From NCBI RefSeq assembly GCF_905203285.1, contig NZ_CAJKVK010000009.1:1-37270 (forward strand): 37,270 bases of DNA, read 5' to 3'. Each line of letters begins with the position of its first letter. The first letter of the stretch is position 1. A program made the position numbers and the translations under genes. Below are positions 36,787 through 37,270 of the stretch, piece after piece. This DNA comes from an uncultured Succinatimonas sp. GTDB lineage: Bacteria; Pseudomonadota; Gammaproteobacteria; Enterobacterales; Succinivibrionaceae. Under the pieces are notes generated by a model that was not told where the DNA came from, ran no database searches, and saw only the letters and a list, made by a program, of their open reading frames with translations.

Positions 36787-37270
<484 letters not shown>

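Overview
The window reads as a chromosomal segment of a low-GC gammaproteobacterium. The ribosomal RNAs, DusC, TtcA, UspE, a DolP-type lipoprotein, TamA and a fused hisB all point to that class. The AT-rich coding DNA, a Mn-dependent family II pyrophosphatase and a decayed AAA-ATPase/PD-(D/E)XK protein suggest the Succinivibrionaceae (Succinivibrio, Anaerobiospirillum and relatives). That family assignment is inference; no 16S comparison could be run.

Layout. 1-1749 (minus): tamA, broken by a frameshift and cut by the window edge. 1750-2205: long leader of the his operon, holding a promoter candidate and a ~190-nt structured block that looks like the right end/omega-RNA of an IS200/IS605 element without tnpB. 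2206-10171 (plus): hisG-D-C-B-H-A-F-I followed by a terC-family gene. hisI lacks the HisE half found in enterobacterial HisIE. 10217-13347: dusC, a MYG1-family gene and a DUF1189-like membrane protein. 13329-16742: mepA, a protein with a degenerate DnaQ-like exonuclease fold, and a DolP-like lipoprotein. 16893-18958: a gdx/sugE exporter divergent from a MerR regulator with a textbook 19-bp-spaced MerR operator, then folP. 19033-23871: a ZIP transporter, and on the minus strand uspE-ttcA-uvrD-like helicase.

24281-31710: ppaC, rimO, then an arginine cluster: argE divergent from argC-argB-short-form argA-argD. Together these cover glutamate to ornithine by the linear (ArgE) route. 31751-32181 (minus): an internally deleted AAA/PDDEXK pseudogene. 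32250-32984 (minus): an orphan amino-acid-binding periplasmic protein. 33134-37270 (minus): the 3' part of an rRNA operon, in transcription order 16S (partial), tRNA-Ile(GAU), 23S, 5S, tRNA-Asp(GUC), terminator.

The window is mostly housekeeping. The most interesting accessory signals are the TnpB-less omega-RNA-like leader of the his operon, the loss of HisE with a terC gene sitting directly after hisI, the MerR-gdx switch, the pseudo-exonuclease, and a long-range inverted repeat that could hide the ribosome binding site of the ZIP gene in read-through transcripts.
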